64,000 nt of DNA from Glaciecola blandensis (GCF_031846165.1 NZ_JAVRIE010000005.1:124001-188000); one strand, 5' to 3'; numbered from the stretch's first letter, positions 47,501 to 56,038 are shown. Program-made: numbers and translations. Notes: generated by a model from the letters alone, not told the origin.

Positions 47501-47546
47501 CGACTACGGTCCTCGTTTATTCGCGGGTATTAGCTTCAAGTACTAA
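44511..47546 (+). CDS. TonB-dependent receptor, probable alginate oligosaccharide uptake
   Basis: 1011-residue outer-membrane receptor. Signal peptide to about residue 44 (FAATAQE). The TonB box region EVIDVVGTRK is near 61, the plug domain (about 70-200) has ALSIGEALESITGA, EITIRGLGPFLSATHING, and the barrel ends in ISFKY with a terminal aromatic residue. This Xanthomonas/Alteromonas-type family imports oligosaccharides. Its promoter shares the operator element with the alginate lyase operon, and the downstream lipoprotein is likely co-transcribed, which supports alginate fragments as the ligand. Confidence 0.93.
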   Translation: MSLISGKHKNSLNQEEQFTLSPVAKWVKLAVIASVASSFAFAATAQETQTESEESAENVIEVIDVVGTRKTIQDQIAIKREATTVVDGLSAEDIGDLPALSIGEALESITGAASHRENGGATEITIRGLGPFLSATHINGREATNGSGDRSVNFSQFPSELMKKVAIYKTQDASMIEGGVAGVITLETLKPLDFGKQRFQSEVKLNYNPDQTNVENSLQGDLGYRGTLSYVDQFEFSNGQALGVTVGWQRQDISQPEAEYRSSSPTGSSLWACLNDPTNTNEGFFRSSAGDCEDQVNGSNNQGYETDIDPATGRAESSGTGYAWTGSSRSFRQNETSDERDALFIGLQFRPSDAWDINFDAQLSDRVQAEARHDLLFLQKRVTPGVTGQNLVTNSVGGILHWEGEERFESAGEQFSREENYQGYGLNIQHFVTDDLSISADFGYSQTKREELQISNRGRTAFRPFFSWDLGEYIPHLTVSDFDVTDISNFTDSLRTRIDRENVRDNEVVSARIDFDYSLNGEHFTSIQGGVRRSELTFVQFGGTNGNGSRNQFTLNEANTAAIDILEGCQIDFPESDYLSSISDGDIITNVDSDGNVIASGTGSSWATYNNVCFSQAVVASQGGEFAYPEVEYANAGTIDVTEETTAAYVMANYDTEMFGKFIRGNFGVRVVNTDVTSIGFRQGFDVETSELGVLTLVTNDSIERIVGGGDYTEVLPSFNLVVDYSEDILLRAGIYRGMSRADPADLGFSRTFQTDDEVAPVTISDLLTGVNGSGNPDTQPLMSWNYDVAFEWYPNEDSIFAVSVYYKQFNGGFQQQTVLENFNVEGVDVALPITNSVTTDNESDLLGLEASIAYRWDSGIGVKFGYNYADTDFEFEDSNYGDTFITDLDGVTTQLTEGIIPPGAVPGFSEHVFSGQLYYQVGDFDTALIYKYRSEYFQPYTSNGTRLRFVDEVGVWEARASYKISKNIRVKVEAINLFSEPKSQDFYVQGNLGEVNDYGPRLFAGISFKY

Positions 47547-47574
47547 TAGAGCAAAGTGCTTATATCACATACAC

Positions 47575-47598
47575 ATTTGCCCACAGTGTTGGGCAAAT
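47575..47598 (+). repeat. Intercistronic stem-loop between receptor and lipoprotein genes
   Basis: Perfect 9-bp stem ATTTGCCCA / TGGGCAAAT with a 6-base loop, 28 bp after the receptor stop. No T-run follows, so it may set relative mRNA levels rather than terminate. Confidence 0.6.
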
Positions 47599-47638
47599 AA
47601 GTAACAAATTAGAAGTAAATCTTTCAGGAGTAGAAAGT

Positions 47639-50600
47639 ATGTTTAAGAAATCTCTTATACCCCTTGTTGTTGCAACAGCCTTAGTCGGCTGTGGTAGCGA
47701 TGACAAGGCAGAGTTAGATAGTAATAGACCCGGCAGTATAGCGATCACGGGCAGTGATTTTATTGCGGGTGCTGAATTATCAGCGCTGATCACTGATGCA
47801 AACGGTGTTTCAGCACAATCAGTTAGCTACGCTTGGTCTACTGGCGCCACTGGCACAACATATACAATTACCGAAGCAGACGAAGGGACAGTGATTTCTG
47901 TGTCAGCAGTCTATACAGATGAGGCTGGTTTCACTGAGGGCGTAGGTGCATCGACACCCGTCATTAATCCTACTCTAGACGTATCAGCGAATGTCGTTAA
48001 AGGACCCGTGAGCGGTGCCAGCTGTGAAATTTTCGCAGTAGACGACAGTGGTGCAGCGGTAACACCAGCACAAAGTACAGCAAGCTCTGATGCAACTGGC
48101 GCAATTACCTTTAGTGACGTGCATTTTGAAGGTGCCGGTTTAGTGTCTTGTACTGGTGGTACTTATACTGATGAATCGACCGGCGAAACGCTAGACGCGC
48201 CATTAATGAGATCGGTAGTAGATGTAGTTGAAGGCGATATGGAAACACCGGCGCCTTCTTACGTTGTGTCTCCGTTAACTGAAATGACAGTGCAAGCTGC
48301 AGGTGCTAACATAAATAATTTTGCTGCTGAAGCTGACATCATCAATGCTCGCTTCGGTATTCGCTTTGACACGACCCAAGTATTGCCTACCGCGGTCGGT
48401 GAAGTTCCTTTAGGTGCAGATGGCGCAGAAAACGCAGATCGCTATGGTTCTGTACTTGCCCTTTTATCTCAACTTGATGCTGATGATGATGCTAAAGATA
48501 TCGCTACCGTCATTGCAGACATTGCTACAGATTTAGCCGATGGCGAGTTCTCAGACGAAACATTAGACGCCTTTGAGATAGCACAAACAAATCTGCAAAC
48601 TAGCTCAGAAGTTGCAGGCGATGTTGATGAATCATTACTCGATGTTATCGGTTCGGCAATTGGTTATAACAATGATCCTGTCACAGCGATTATCGAAGGT
48701 GTATTAAGTGGCACTGTGCAAAATACTGCGACAGAACCGCTGACGGGTACCGTTATTGTTACCGATCCAAACTTCGAAGAAGATGCGATAGTTGCTCAAA
48801 CAGATGTTGCTCTCGACTATGGTACTTTTAGTATCACAGCGGAAGGGAACTGGTCGTACACAGTCGATACTGCAAACGAAACCGTGGCTAACTTAGAAGT
48901 AGGTAATTCGGTGAATGATACAGTCACGATTACTTCTATTGACGGCACCACTGCAGAAATTGAAGTGCGAGTTGCTGCTTTAACCCAAGTGGTTAAAATT
49001 TCCGATATTGGCAACGACACGGGTGAAATTAGATTTAGCGTAAATAATTTACGCCAAGGTAAACTAAGTGCTTCGTTCTCGAAAGAAGAAGCATTAGGCA
49101 GTGACGGCAATGTGAAAGATGCTTACATTACCCTTTACGGTAGCTCGGGAAGCTCAAGTGAATCACTTATCGATTTGCGTATTCAAGGCACGCAAACTGA
49201 CGGTGCAGGCAACGAGATAATGCCTCGCTTCTTTGTACGTAACACTGATAGTGACGCGTATCCTGGTGATATCATCACAGCGCCATTTGTTGAAAATCAA
49301 TTCTACGATGTTGAAATCACTTGGGACTTAGACTCAACTGAACAGTTAACCGTATCGATTGACGGTGAAGTGATTGGTGGCGGTTCATTCTCAACTGCTG
49401 CGGTTGTTGACTCTGACTTCCAGAACTTAGACCAATGGTTTGAGGAAGGTATAAGAGCCATTCAATTTAGATTTGGTGATAACGATAGAACGATTCCTTT
49501 TGGTTCATTCTTTGTAGATAACATTGAAGTGTTCTCTGATACTGCTGGCACAGTGAGCGTATTTGAAGATGACTTTGAGAGCTACAGCGTGGGTGAAACC
49601 TTAGCTTCTGATGCTAGCCTTTACAGCTTATCTATTTATTCTGAAGTGGTCGTATTTGATGTAGGCGATGGCACATCTGAACCAACTCCGGCGGTATTCT
49701 TTGATCTCACTGGTACGTTACCAAGTGATCAAGTTGACCCTCTAACGGGTGTTGTCAGTGTGCTTGACCCGGACGAAGGTGAAGCATTTATCATTCCTTC
49801 TTCGGCAACGATGACTTATGGTTCATTCTCAATATTAGAAGATGGGTCATGGACTTATACCTTAGATACAAGTAACCCGATTATTGCTGCGCTGCTGGTT
49901 GGAGAGCGTGAGACAGATACCGTTACTATTGAATCTGTGGATGGCAGTACCGCCGAACTAGCGATTACCATTACAGGTACAATTGCGGTTGATACTGGAG
50001 CTAATAATGTTGCTGTCATTATCGATACTGACCCAGGTGATACTGGAGAGTTACGTTATGCTCTTGGAGATGGTGGTCCATTAGCTGCAGGTAGAGTGAC
50101 CGCTAAAATTAAGCGCTTAGATGATGACTTGGGTAACGGCGATGCATTTATTACTCTGTTCAACTCTGCAACAAATAACGACGGTGCTATTTTAGACTTG
50201 CGTATTAGGGATGACAGCTTTGGTGTGCGCAGTCCTAGTGATACTGATACGAGTGCGGCAACTGTCTTGCTAGATCAGTTCATGGACGTAGTCATAACTT
50301 GGGAGTACCCGGGCGGCGACTTAACCGTTAATCCATTGGTAACAGTAGAAGTAGACGGTGTTCGCTTCACAGCCGACGGTTTTACACCAGATAACAACTC
50401 AATTGGTGGCGTGACTCACGTATCCTTCAGATTTGGTGACAATGGTGGTGTGAGAGAAGCAACAGGTAAATTCACTGTTGACGACTTGTTCATCTATTCT
50501 GATACAGCTGGCACAACGGAAGTTTTCTCGGACGACTTTGAATCTTACGTTGATGGCGATTCATTAGATACAGACAACCCTGTTTCTCCATATAACTCCA

Positions 50601-51289
50601 GTACTTCTGAAGCTACCGTTGAAACTATCGGTGAAGTAGGTGGCCCAGGTACCGAAGGCAACAAAATAGGTGAAATCCGCGATACAGACCCAGGTGACAC
50701 AGGTGAGCTTCGCTATGCCTTAGGTGACAATGGTCCATTGGCCCAAGGGCGATTTGAAGTTGCGATTAAGCGTTTAGATGATGACCTTGGTAATGGTGAT
50801 GCATTTATTACCCTATTCAATTCTGCTACTAATAATGACGGTGCTCTTTTAGACCTGCGTATTAGAGATAACTCATTTGGTGTTAGGAGTCCTAGTGACT
50901 TAGATACGTCGGCTGCCACTGTAGTGTTGGACCAGTATATGAATGTGGTGATTACTTGGGAATATCCTGGTGGAGACTTAACCGTTAACCCTCTGATTAC
51001 TGTTGAAGTTGATGGTGTCAGATTGACGACTGACGGTTTTACCCCGGATAATAACTCGATTGGTGGTTTGACCCACGTTTCAGTGAGATTTGGTGATAAT
51101 GGCGGCACAAGAGAAGCAACGGGTGTTGTATCAGTAGATAACTTTGCAGTTTACTCTGATACGGCGGGCACAACTTCCGTATTCTTTGATGATTTTGAGT
51201 CTTATATGGCAGGTGATTCCCTCGACACCGACAATGCAGTTTCGCCTTATAACTCATCGACATCTGAAGCTGTTGTTGCGGTTGAGTAA
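47639..51289 (+). CDS. Surface-type lipoprotein with VCBS repeats and three beta-sandwich modules
   Basis: 1216 residues. Lipobox LVGC (Cys 18). After an Ig-like N-terminal part and a helical region (about 190-340) come a VCBS repeat (YGTFSITAEGNWSYTVDT, about 395) and module A (about 455-670), a second VCBS repeat (YGSFSILEDGSWTYTLDT, about 725) and modules B (about 796-992) and C (about 1015-1211), each ending in YSDTAGT..VF.DDFESY. B and C are nearly identical in protein sequence but differ at many synonymous sites. AGGAG precedes the ATG. It follows the TonB receptor, so it may be a surface alginate-binding partner in the way SusD serves SusC, but it has no SusD fold signature; this is inference. 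Terminator at 51309. Confidence 0.8.
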   Translation: MFKKSLIPLVVATALVGCGSDDKAELDSNRPGSIAITGSDFIAGAELSALITDANGVSAQSVSYAWSTGATGTTYTITEADEGTVISVSAVYTDEAGFTEGVGASTPVINPTLDVSANVVKGPVSGASCEIFAVDDSGAAVTPAQSTASSDATGAITFSDVHFEGAGLVSCTGGTYTDESTGETLDAPLMRSVVDVVEGDMETPAPSYVVSPLTEMTVQAAGANINNFAAEADIINARFGIRFDTTQVLPTAVGEVPLGADGAENADRYGSVLALLSQLDADDDAKDIATVIADIATDLADGEFSDETLDAFEIAQTNLQTSSEVAGDVDESLLDVIGSAIGYNNDPVTAIIEGVLSGTVQNTATEPLTGTVIVTDPNFEEDAIVAQTDVALDYGTFSITAEGNWSYTVDTANETVANLEVGNSVNDTVTITSIDGTTAEIEVRVAALTQVVKISDIGNDTGEIRFSVNNLRQGKLSASFSKEEALGSDGNVKDAYITLYGSSGSSSESLIDLRIQGTQTDGAGNEIMPRFFVRNTDSDAYPGDIITAPFVENQFYDVEITWDLDSTEQLTVSIDGEVIGGGSFSTAAVVDSDFQNLDQWFEEGIRAIQFRFGDNDRTIPFGSFFVDNIEVFSDTAGTVSVFEDDFESYSVGETLASDASLYSLSIYSEVVVFDVGDGTSEPTPAVFFDLTGTLPSDQVDPLTGVVSVLDPDEGEAFIIPSSATMTYGSFSILEDGSWTYTLDTSNPIIAALLVGERETDTVTIESVDGSTAELAITITGTIAVDTGANNVAVIIDTDPGDTGELRYALGDGGPLAAGRVTAKIKRLDDDLGNGDAFITLFNSATNNDGAILDLRIRDDSFGVRSPSDTDTSAATVLLDQFMDVVITWEYPGGDLTVNPLVTVEVDGVRFTADGFTPDNNSIGGVTHVSFRFGDNGGVREATGKFTVDDLFIYSDTAGTTEVFSDDFESYVDGDSLDTDNPVSPYNSSTSEATVETIGEVGGPGTEGNKIGEIRDTDPGDTGELRYALGDNGPLAQGRFEVAIKRLDDDLGNGDAFITLFNSATNNDGALLDLRIRDNSFGVRSPSDLDTSAATVVLDQYMNVVITWEYPGGDLTVNPLITVEVDGVRLTTDGFTPDNNSIGGLTHVSVRFGDNGGTREATGVVSVDNFAVYSDTAGTTSVFFDDFESYMAGDSLDTDNAVSPYNSSTSEAVVAVE
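50024..51271 (+). repeat. Tandem intragenic duplication (two 591-bp units, period 657 bp)
   Basis: Unit B 50024-50614 and unit C 50681-51271 encode almost the same roughly 197-residue module (starting DTDPGDTGELRYALGD, ending SPYNSSTSEA). They differ in many third codon positions, so the copy is not recent or not an assembly artefact. Confidence 0.88.
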
Positions 51290-51308
51290 GTGTTCAAAAC
51301 CTTTATAA

Positions 51309-51342
51309 AAAATCCCCGCTAGTGAGAACTAGCGGGGATTTC
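51309..51342. terminator. Terminator between lipoprotein and GGDEF genes
   Basis: Stem AAATCCCCGCTAGT / ACTAGCGGGGATTT with a GAGA loop and flanking A/T runs, so it can serve both convergent genes. Confidence 0.95.
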
Positions 51343-51362
51343 TTTTATCTTCTTATAGGTTT

Positions 51363-52322
51363 TTAATCTGCTCTTTTCCAGCAATTCTTGCCTTCTTTTT
51401 TCGCTTTGTACAAGGCATCATCGGCTCTTGCAAAGAGGTCACTGGCAGTATTCTTTTGGTTTGGAATCAGCGATGACACACCAATGCTGATAGAAAACTT
51501 ACTCATTTTCAATAAATGATTGTGTGTCATATTTAACTTATTGAAGCGTTCGACCAAATCCCTCGCAATCTTGGATGCGCCATCATAGTTGCAGTCAGGG
51601 AGTAAAAAGATGAATTCATCGCCGCCGTAACGTGCTACCACATCTGAGCTTCGTTTATCCGCTTTATTGAGGGTTTCAGAAGCTAACAATATGAGTTCAT
51701 CACCTTTAGCATGGCCAAATTTATCGTTAAACTCTTTAAAATTGTCAATGTCTACAATTAGCATGCTTATCGTCTTTTTCGCACGTTTGCAGCGAGCCCA
51801 TTCATTAATTAAGGCATAGTTATAACCACGGCGATTGATCAAGCCAGAGAGGTCATCTTTAAAAGCCATTTCCATGACTTCTTGATGGTATAAGGCGCTT
51901 TGTACTTTCGATTGCACTCGAGCTACAAATTCCCTGGGGTCTATCGGTAATGAAATAAAGTCGTCACAACCCAGGGTAAAAGCTCTAATCTTATCGTCCG
52001 GGCATTGGTTGATGCAGTCGCAGAATAGTATTACCGGGATGGTTTTGCTTAATTCTGACTGCTTTAAACGTACCAATAAGCTATCAACATTCACCATTTT
52101 GCAGTGGCTATTTACCATAATAAGAGAAGGCAAACGAACATTGTAATTGAGATGATTTCCGAGTTTCGTATAGTCTATTAGATGTTCAATTTCGTAGGGC
52201 AGCGCTTGTAAAGACAAAACGATGTTGGAACTTTCTTCATCTATAAGCAGCACTTTGGGGGGCTCATCACTAGCATCATTTTGTAGATGAAATATCTCTG
52301 GTTGATCAGCTACTCGATTCAT
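51363..52322 (-). CDS. Diguanylate cyclase with degenerate receiver domain
   Basis: 319 residues. The N-terminal part (about 22-135) has a response-regulator fold (VLLIDEESSNIVL, FTLGCDDFISLPIDPREF), but the phospho-acceptor Asp position reads Asn (SLIMVNSH) and the usual Lys-Pro reads Leu-Pro, so it is probably not phosphorylated. The C-terminal GGDEF domain (about 155-315) is intact: DDLSGLINRRGY, VARYGGDEFIFLLPD, with an inhibitory RSSD site 5 residues before GGDEF. Makes c-di-GMP, probably with product inhibition. Convergent with the alginate lipoprotein. Confidence 0.9.
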   Translation of the reverse strand: MNRVADQPEIFHLQNDASDEPPKVLLIDEESSNIVLSLQALPYEIEHLIDYTKLGNHLNYNVRLPSLIMVNSHCKMVNVDSLLVRLKQSELSKTIPVILFCDCINQCPDDKIRAFTLGCDDFISLPIDPREFVARVQSKVQSALYHQEVMEMAFKDDLSGLINRRGYNYALINEWARCKRAKKTISMLIVDIDNFKEFNDKFGHAKGDELILLASETLNKADKRSSDVVARYGGDEFIFLLPDCNYDGASKIARDLVERFNKLNMTHNHLLKMSKFSISIGVSSLIPNQKNTASDLFARADDALYKAKKEGKNCWKRAD

Positions 52323-52672
52323 CTCTTCTTACTCACAAAGGCGGCTACTAAAAAGTATTACTCTCCACGACAAACAGTGTTTATCATCCTTGCTAGCGTA
52401 AATACAGCACTTTCAGACAACTGATGATAACGTTTTCGCATCCTACACTGTAAACTTAATCGTTTATATGTCGACTCATTATCAAACTAAAGTTTATAAA
52501 ATGTTACAATTTTTGATCCACATCAATCATGCTTTTATGTAGATGGCTAAGCGAAAAGCGCGTAGGATCCATTGCACTCATTTGGGGCGTTGTGGTTTTT
52601 TAAGAGGCATATGTCCTCAAACTTCCTCGTCATAATATTAAAAATAACGCCATCACTGCTTGGGAAAACTTT
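52323..52672. other. 350-bp intergenic region with an FNR-type box
   Basis: No gene seen. AT-rich promoter region between the divergent GGDEF and DUF5916-like genes; contains the FNR box at 52513-52526. The end of the region has GGGAAAAC before the TTG start at 52673. Confidence 0.7.
52513..52526. promoter_or_regulatory. FNR-type binding site
   Basis: TTGATccacATCAA, a perfect match to the FNR (EtrA/Anr) consensus TTGAT-N4-ATCAA, 147 bp before the start of the DUF5916-like gene and 191 bp before the GGDEF gene start. Confidence 0.68.
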
Positions 52673-55033
52673 TTGAAATCGTTCTATATCATTATTAGCC
52701 TACTTGCTTCGATGTTCTTTCTGAGTCCTTTCAATAAAGCGCAAGCTGAATTCCCAGAGAACAAAAAGAAACCCCACATAGTCAAACAAAAATTGGTCGT
52801 GCCATTCGTTGATGAAACCATTACTGTTGATGGTAACTTATCTGATAGCGCTTGGGCTCAAGCTCATACTGTGAAGCTAAATTTTGTCCATCGACCTTTC
52901 GACAATACTAAGCCGCCGGTTACTACTACAGCTTACTTTTATGAAGATGGAAGTACACTCTTTGTTGCGTTTCGCGCGCATGATAGCGACCCTGAGCAAA
53001 TTCGCTCATTTTTGCGTGACCGTGATAGTACCTGGGGACAGGATATGGTGGGTGTCAAAATCGATACGTACAACGACGGGCGGCTAGCTTACCAGTTTTA
53101 TGTTAACCCATTGGGTGTGCAAACCGACAGTATTGAAAATGAAATGACGGGTAATGAAAGTGCCAGCTGGAATGGCATATGGGAGTCACAAGGTCAGCTT
53201 ACAGAAGATGGCTATCAAGTAGAAATGGCCATTCCATTACGCTTACTAAACTTCGAAGAAACCAAGGATATCAAAAAGTGGGGCATTGAGTTTGTCCGCT
53301 TTTATCCGCGTAGCGATGAGTACCGTATTTCTCATCTGCCTTTCAATCGCAACAACGCCTGTGTTTTATGTCAATTGGGCGATGCCAGTGGTTTTGAACA
53401 AGCCAAGCAGGGGAATAATTTGGCTATTGTACCCACTGCTGTGCTCGGTGCGACGCGAGAGCGTGATCCAACTGCCACTAATGAATGGGAATACGATAAC
53501 GCGCAAGAAATTGGACTCGATGTCAATTGGGCGATAAGTCCCGAGATGAGCTTACAGGGCACACTCAATCCTGACTTCTCTCAAGTAGAAGCCGATTCAG
53601 CACAATTAAATATTAACAATACTTTTGCGCTGTTTTTTGACGAGCAGCGTCCGTTTTTCGTTGAAAATGCCGACTACTTCACTTCATTTCAAAATCTGAT
53701 ATATACCCGAAATGTGAATTCGCCCGATTACGGATTGAAGCTCACTGGGCGAAAAGACCAACACTCAGTAGGTGTTTTCGTTGCGAATGATGAACAAACC
53801 ACCTTTTTAGTTCCTGGTAATTTGGGCTCTAGTGTCGCTAATTTCGATGCTAAATCAACTAACCTTGCTGCGCGATATCGTTTCGATTACTCAGATAAAC
53901 TCGCCATTGGTGCCGTTGTCACGGCCAGAGATGCAGAGAATTATCATAATTATGTGACCTCTATCGATATTAAATATCGTTTGAGTGATCAAGATACCTT
54001 GCGGGCGCAAGTCATTCATACTGACACTTTGTATCCTGAAGGTTTGTTTGAAAATTTTTGTGATAATAATTGTTCGCGCGATGAAGACTTTAGTGAAGCT
54101 GCATTGCGCACGCAGAAAAACGAAAGTTTCACTGGGCGCTCTTATTATTTGGACTATCGACATGAAACGAGTGACTACGATTTTCGTGCAACACGTTTAG
54201 AAACTGACGAAAACTATCGGGCCGATTTAGGTTTTCAATCACGAGTCGATCGGAAGGTCACCATTATAGGTGGTGGTTATAATTGGTGGAATGAGGACTC
54301 ATGGTGGAATAGGATCAGGCTCAGCGGTGATTGGGACCAAGCTCATAATATGAATGGAGAGCTTCTTGAGAGAGAAATTGAAGCCCAAATTAATATCCGC
54401 GGCGATTATCAGTCCTACGCACAATTTGGTGCATTAAAGCGAACTAGGGTGGGTTTGCGAGAGTTCAACAACAGACTCGATATCATTAATAACGCCACTT
54501 ATTTTGAAGAGGAGTCGATGTCACTCTATTTGGAAACAAAACCTAATCAGTATTTCTTTATCGGAAACTTTATTCGTGTTGGCGACGCGATCGACTTCGC
54601 GAATAACCGATTAGGTGACCAAGTTTTTATCGAACCGACAATCGATCTGAATTTAGGTACTCACGCACGTCTTCGTATTCGTCATACATATAGCAAATTA
54701 GATTCAAATAATGACAAGCTATTTGTTGCAAACCTGACTGACTTCCGCCTGACCTACCAGTTTGATCAACGCCAATTTTTTAGAGTGACCTTGGCTTACT
54801 CCGATATCAGTAGGAACTTAGATAATTATATTGTAGCGCCAGGAGAAGATTTGGGTCTTGATGCTGATTCACAACAGCTGGGTGTGCAACTCCTCTATTC
54901 ATATAAACTCAATCCGCTCACTAAATTCTTTATTGGTTACGCTGATAGTGCATTTGACAATGACGACTTAAATAAGCTGAAAACCAACGGCCAGTCAGTG
55001 TTTATGAAATTCAGTTATGCATGGTTACAGTAG
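52673..55033 (+). CDS. CBM9-type/DUF5916-like outer-membrane protein
   Basis: 786 residues. Signal peptide to about residue 25 (KAQA/EF). The N-terminal domain (about 45-225) is the carbohydrate-binding family 9-like module: DETITVDGNLSDSAWAQA, GSTLFVAFRAHDSDPEQI, WNGIWESQGQLTEDGYQVEMAIPLRLL. The rest (about 260-786) is rich in amphipathic strands with FFDEQRPFFVENADYF and ends in a barrel-like C-terminus (FSYAWLQ). These are known as 'carbohydrate binding family 9 domain-containing' or DUF5916 proteins of the outer membrane; function is not established. Start is TTG with GGGA ahead. An FNR box lies upstream. Confidence 0.85.
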   Translation: MKSFYIIISLLASMFFLSPFNKAQAEFPENKKKPHIVKQKLVVPFVDETITVDGNLSDSAWAQAHTVKLNFVHRPFDNTKPPVTTTAYFYEDGSTLFVAFRAHDSDPEQIRSFLRDRDSTWGQDMVGVKIDTYNDGRLAYQFYVNPLGVQTDSIENEMTGNESASWNGIWESQGQLTEDGYQVEMAIPLRLLNFEETKDIKKWGIEFVRFYPRSDEYRISHLPFNRNNACVLCQLGDASGFEQAKQGNNLAIVPTAVLGATRERDPTATNEWEYDNAQEIGLDVNWAISPEMSLQGTLNPDFSQVEADSAQLNINNTFALFFDEQRPFFVENADYFTSFQNLIYTRNVNSPDYGLKLTGRKDQHSVGVFVANDEQTTFLVPGNLGSSVANFDAKSTNLAARYRFDYSDKLAIGAVVTARDAENYHNYVTSIDIKYRLSDQDTLRAQVIHTDTLYPEGLFENFCDNNCSRDEDFSEAALRTQKNESFTGRSYYLDYRHETSDYDFRATRLETDENYRADLGFQSRVDRKVTIIGGGYNWWNEDSWWNRIRLSGDWDQAHNMNGELLEREIEAQINIRGDYQSYAQFGALKRTRVGLREFNNRLDIINNATYFEEESMSLYLETKPNQYFFIGNFIRVGDAIDFANNRLGDQVFIEPTIDLNLGTHARLRIRHTYSKLDSNNDKLFVANLTDFRLTYQFDQRQFFRVTLAYSDISRNLDNYIVAPGEDLGLDADSQQLGVQLLYSYKLNPLTKFFIGYADSAFDNDDLNKLKTNGQSVFMKFSYAWLQ

Positions 55034-55067
55034 CCTGGGGCCAGCCTATCTCTAATCATAACAAAGC

Positions 55068-55913
55068 CTAGTCTATCGGGACGCTGATTGATTCCCCTGG
55101 TACTGAAAAGTAAGGTTTACCTGTTTGGATGAGTTGCGCGGGGACTTTCAAAGGTACATGAACACCTACACTTCGTTTTGCATTGATTCTGTAGTCGAGA
55201 ATATAATTCCCCTCGCTGGATAAAAAGAACCAGTAAGGTGGAAATGCAAGGTCAGTCTCTTGCTTTTGCCAATACGACAATAATGGACGAAAGTGAGTAT
55301 CGTTTGGGTCTGCATCGCCCATGTGAATATAGGTAGTGGTGTGTTCTTTTGATGGTAAGGTGACTCTGAACACGATATTACTGACATCTGCTCGTCCCGG
55401 CCAGCCTGCATGGGGTATGCGCACTGCATCAATAATAATATCCTTCACTTTAAATGAAACTGGCTTGTCCTTGTATTCTAGTGCAATAGCTTCAATTCGC
55501 GTTTCTATCTCTTTGAACCCCTCCAATACCGCCAGTTTTTGTATTGCCTGAGAAGGCGCCACCAAATGAACGGTATTGTGTTCTTGAAGATATGCAAGCA
55601 TGTCGTCTGCATTGAAGTGGTCACCATGAGCGTGGCTAACAAAAACAATGTCTATATCATTGTAGGGAGCTTCGTTAGCCATAATAGCAGCCAATATTTT
55701 TTCTGGGACAAGTTGATAGGTTCCATAATCATTATGGAAAAATGGATCGAACAGGACTTTGTACTCTCCTGCTTCAACCATGATCCCCTCATTAGCTAGA
55801 TAGTGCGCTGTTCCATGTTTTCCCGTCGTTGTCTCGTGTGAGTAGGCGTGAAGACTTGTTACCAACATGGGAAAGATCAAGGCTAGTTGCATTATTCTTT
55901 GATATTTTTTCAT
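55068..55913 (-). CDS. Exported metallo-beta-lactamase-fold hydrolase (UlaG-like)
   Basis: 281 residues from ATG 55913, which opens a good signal peptide (MQLALIFPMLVTSLHAYSHE). A GTG at 55955 would add 14 residues and is less likely. Metal-binding motif SHAHGDHFNADD (HxHxDH, about 95), His in RIPHAGWPG and Asp in HMGDADPNDTHF. The layout resembles the UlaG/L-ascorbate-6-phosphate lactonase-like group, but the export signal points to an envelope hydrolase of unknown substrate. Its upstream region is shared with the GntR gene and contains the GTACC inverted repeats, so it may be under the same control. Confidence 0.82.
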   Translation of the reverse strand: MKKYQRIMQLALIFPMLVTSLHAYSHETTTGKHGTAHYLANEGIMVEAGEYKVLFDPFFHNDYGTYQLVPEKILAAIMANEAPYNDIDIVFVSHAHGDHFNADDMLAYLQEHNTVHLVAPSQAIQKLAVLEGFKEIETRIEAIALEYKDKPVSFKVKDIIIDAVRIPHAGWPGRADVSNIVFRVTLPSKEHTTTYIHMGDADPNDTHFRPLLSYWQKQETDLAFPPYWFFLSSEGNYILDYRINAKRSVGVHVPLKVPAQLIQTGKPYFSVPGESISVPID

Positions 55914-55973
55914 GAGTGGCAGGTTTTTTGTCTTGTTATCACTCGATAGTAGCACATTTTACAAAATAATTTA

Positions 55974-56038
55974 TTGTACCCCTTGACCCGTGGGTACAAG
56001 TGGTGTTTAATTGTACCATCTAACCAAGGGGTACAATT
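55974..56038 (+). promoter_or_regulatory. Twin operator and promoter of the GntR(YtrA)-PaiB operon
   Basis: Two inverted repeats with the same core TTGTACC-N12-GGTACAA at 55974-55999 and 56011-56036 (centres 37 bp apart). The -35 TTGACC (55983-55988) lies inside the first, and the -10 TTTAAT (56006-56011), 17 bp on, touches the second. The arrangement is that of an autorepressor blocking both promoter boxes. Confidence 0.82.

Noticed and set aside
50024..51271. Tandem modules as an assembly duplication
   Set aside because: The two copies differ at many synonymous positions, so they are true distinct copies.
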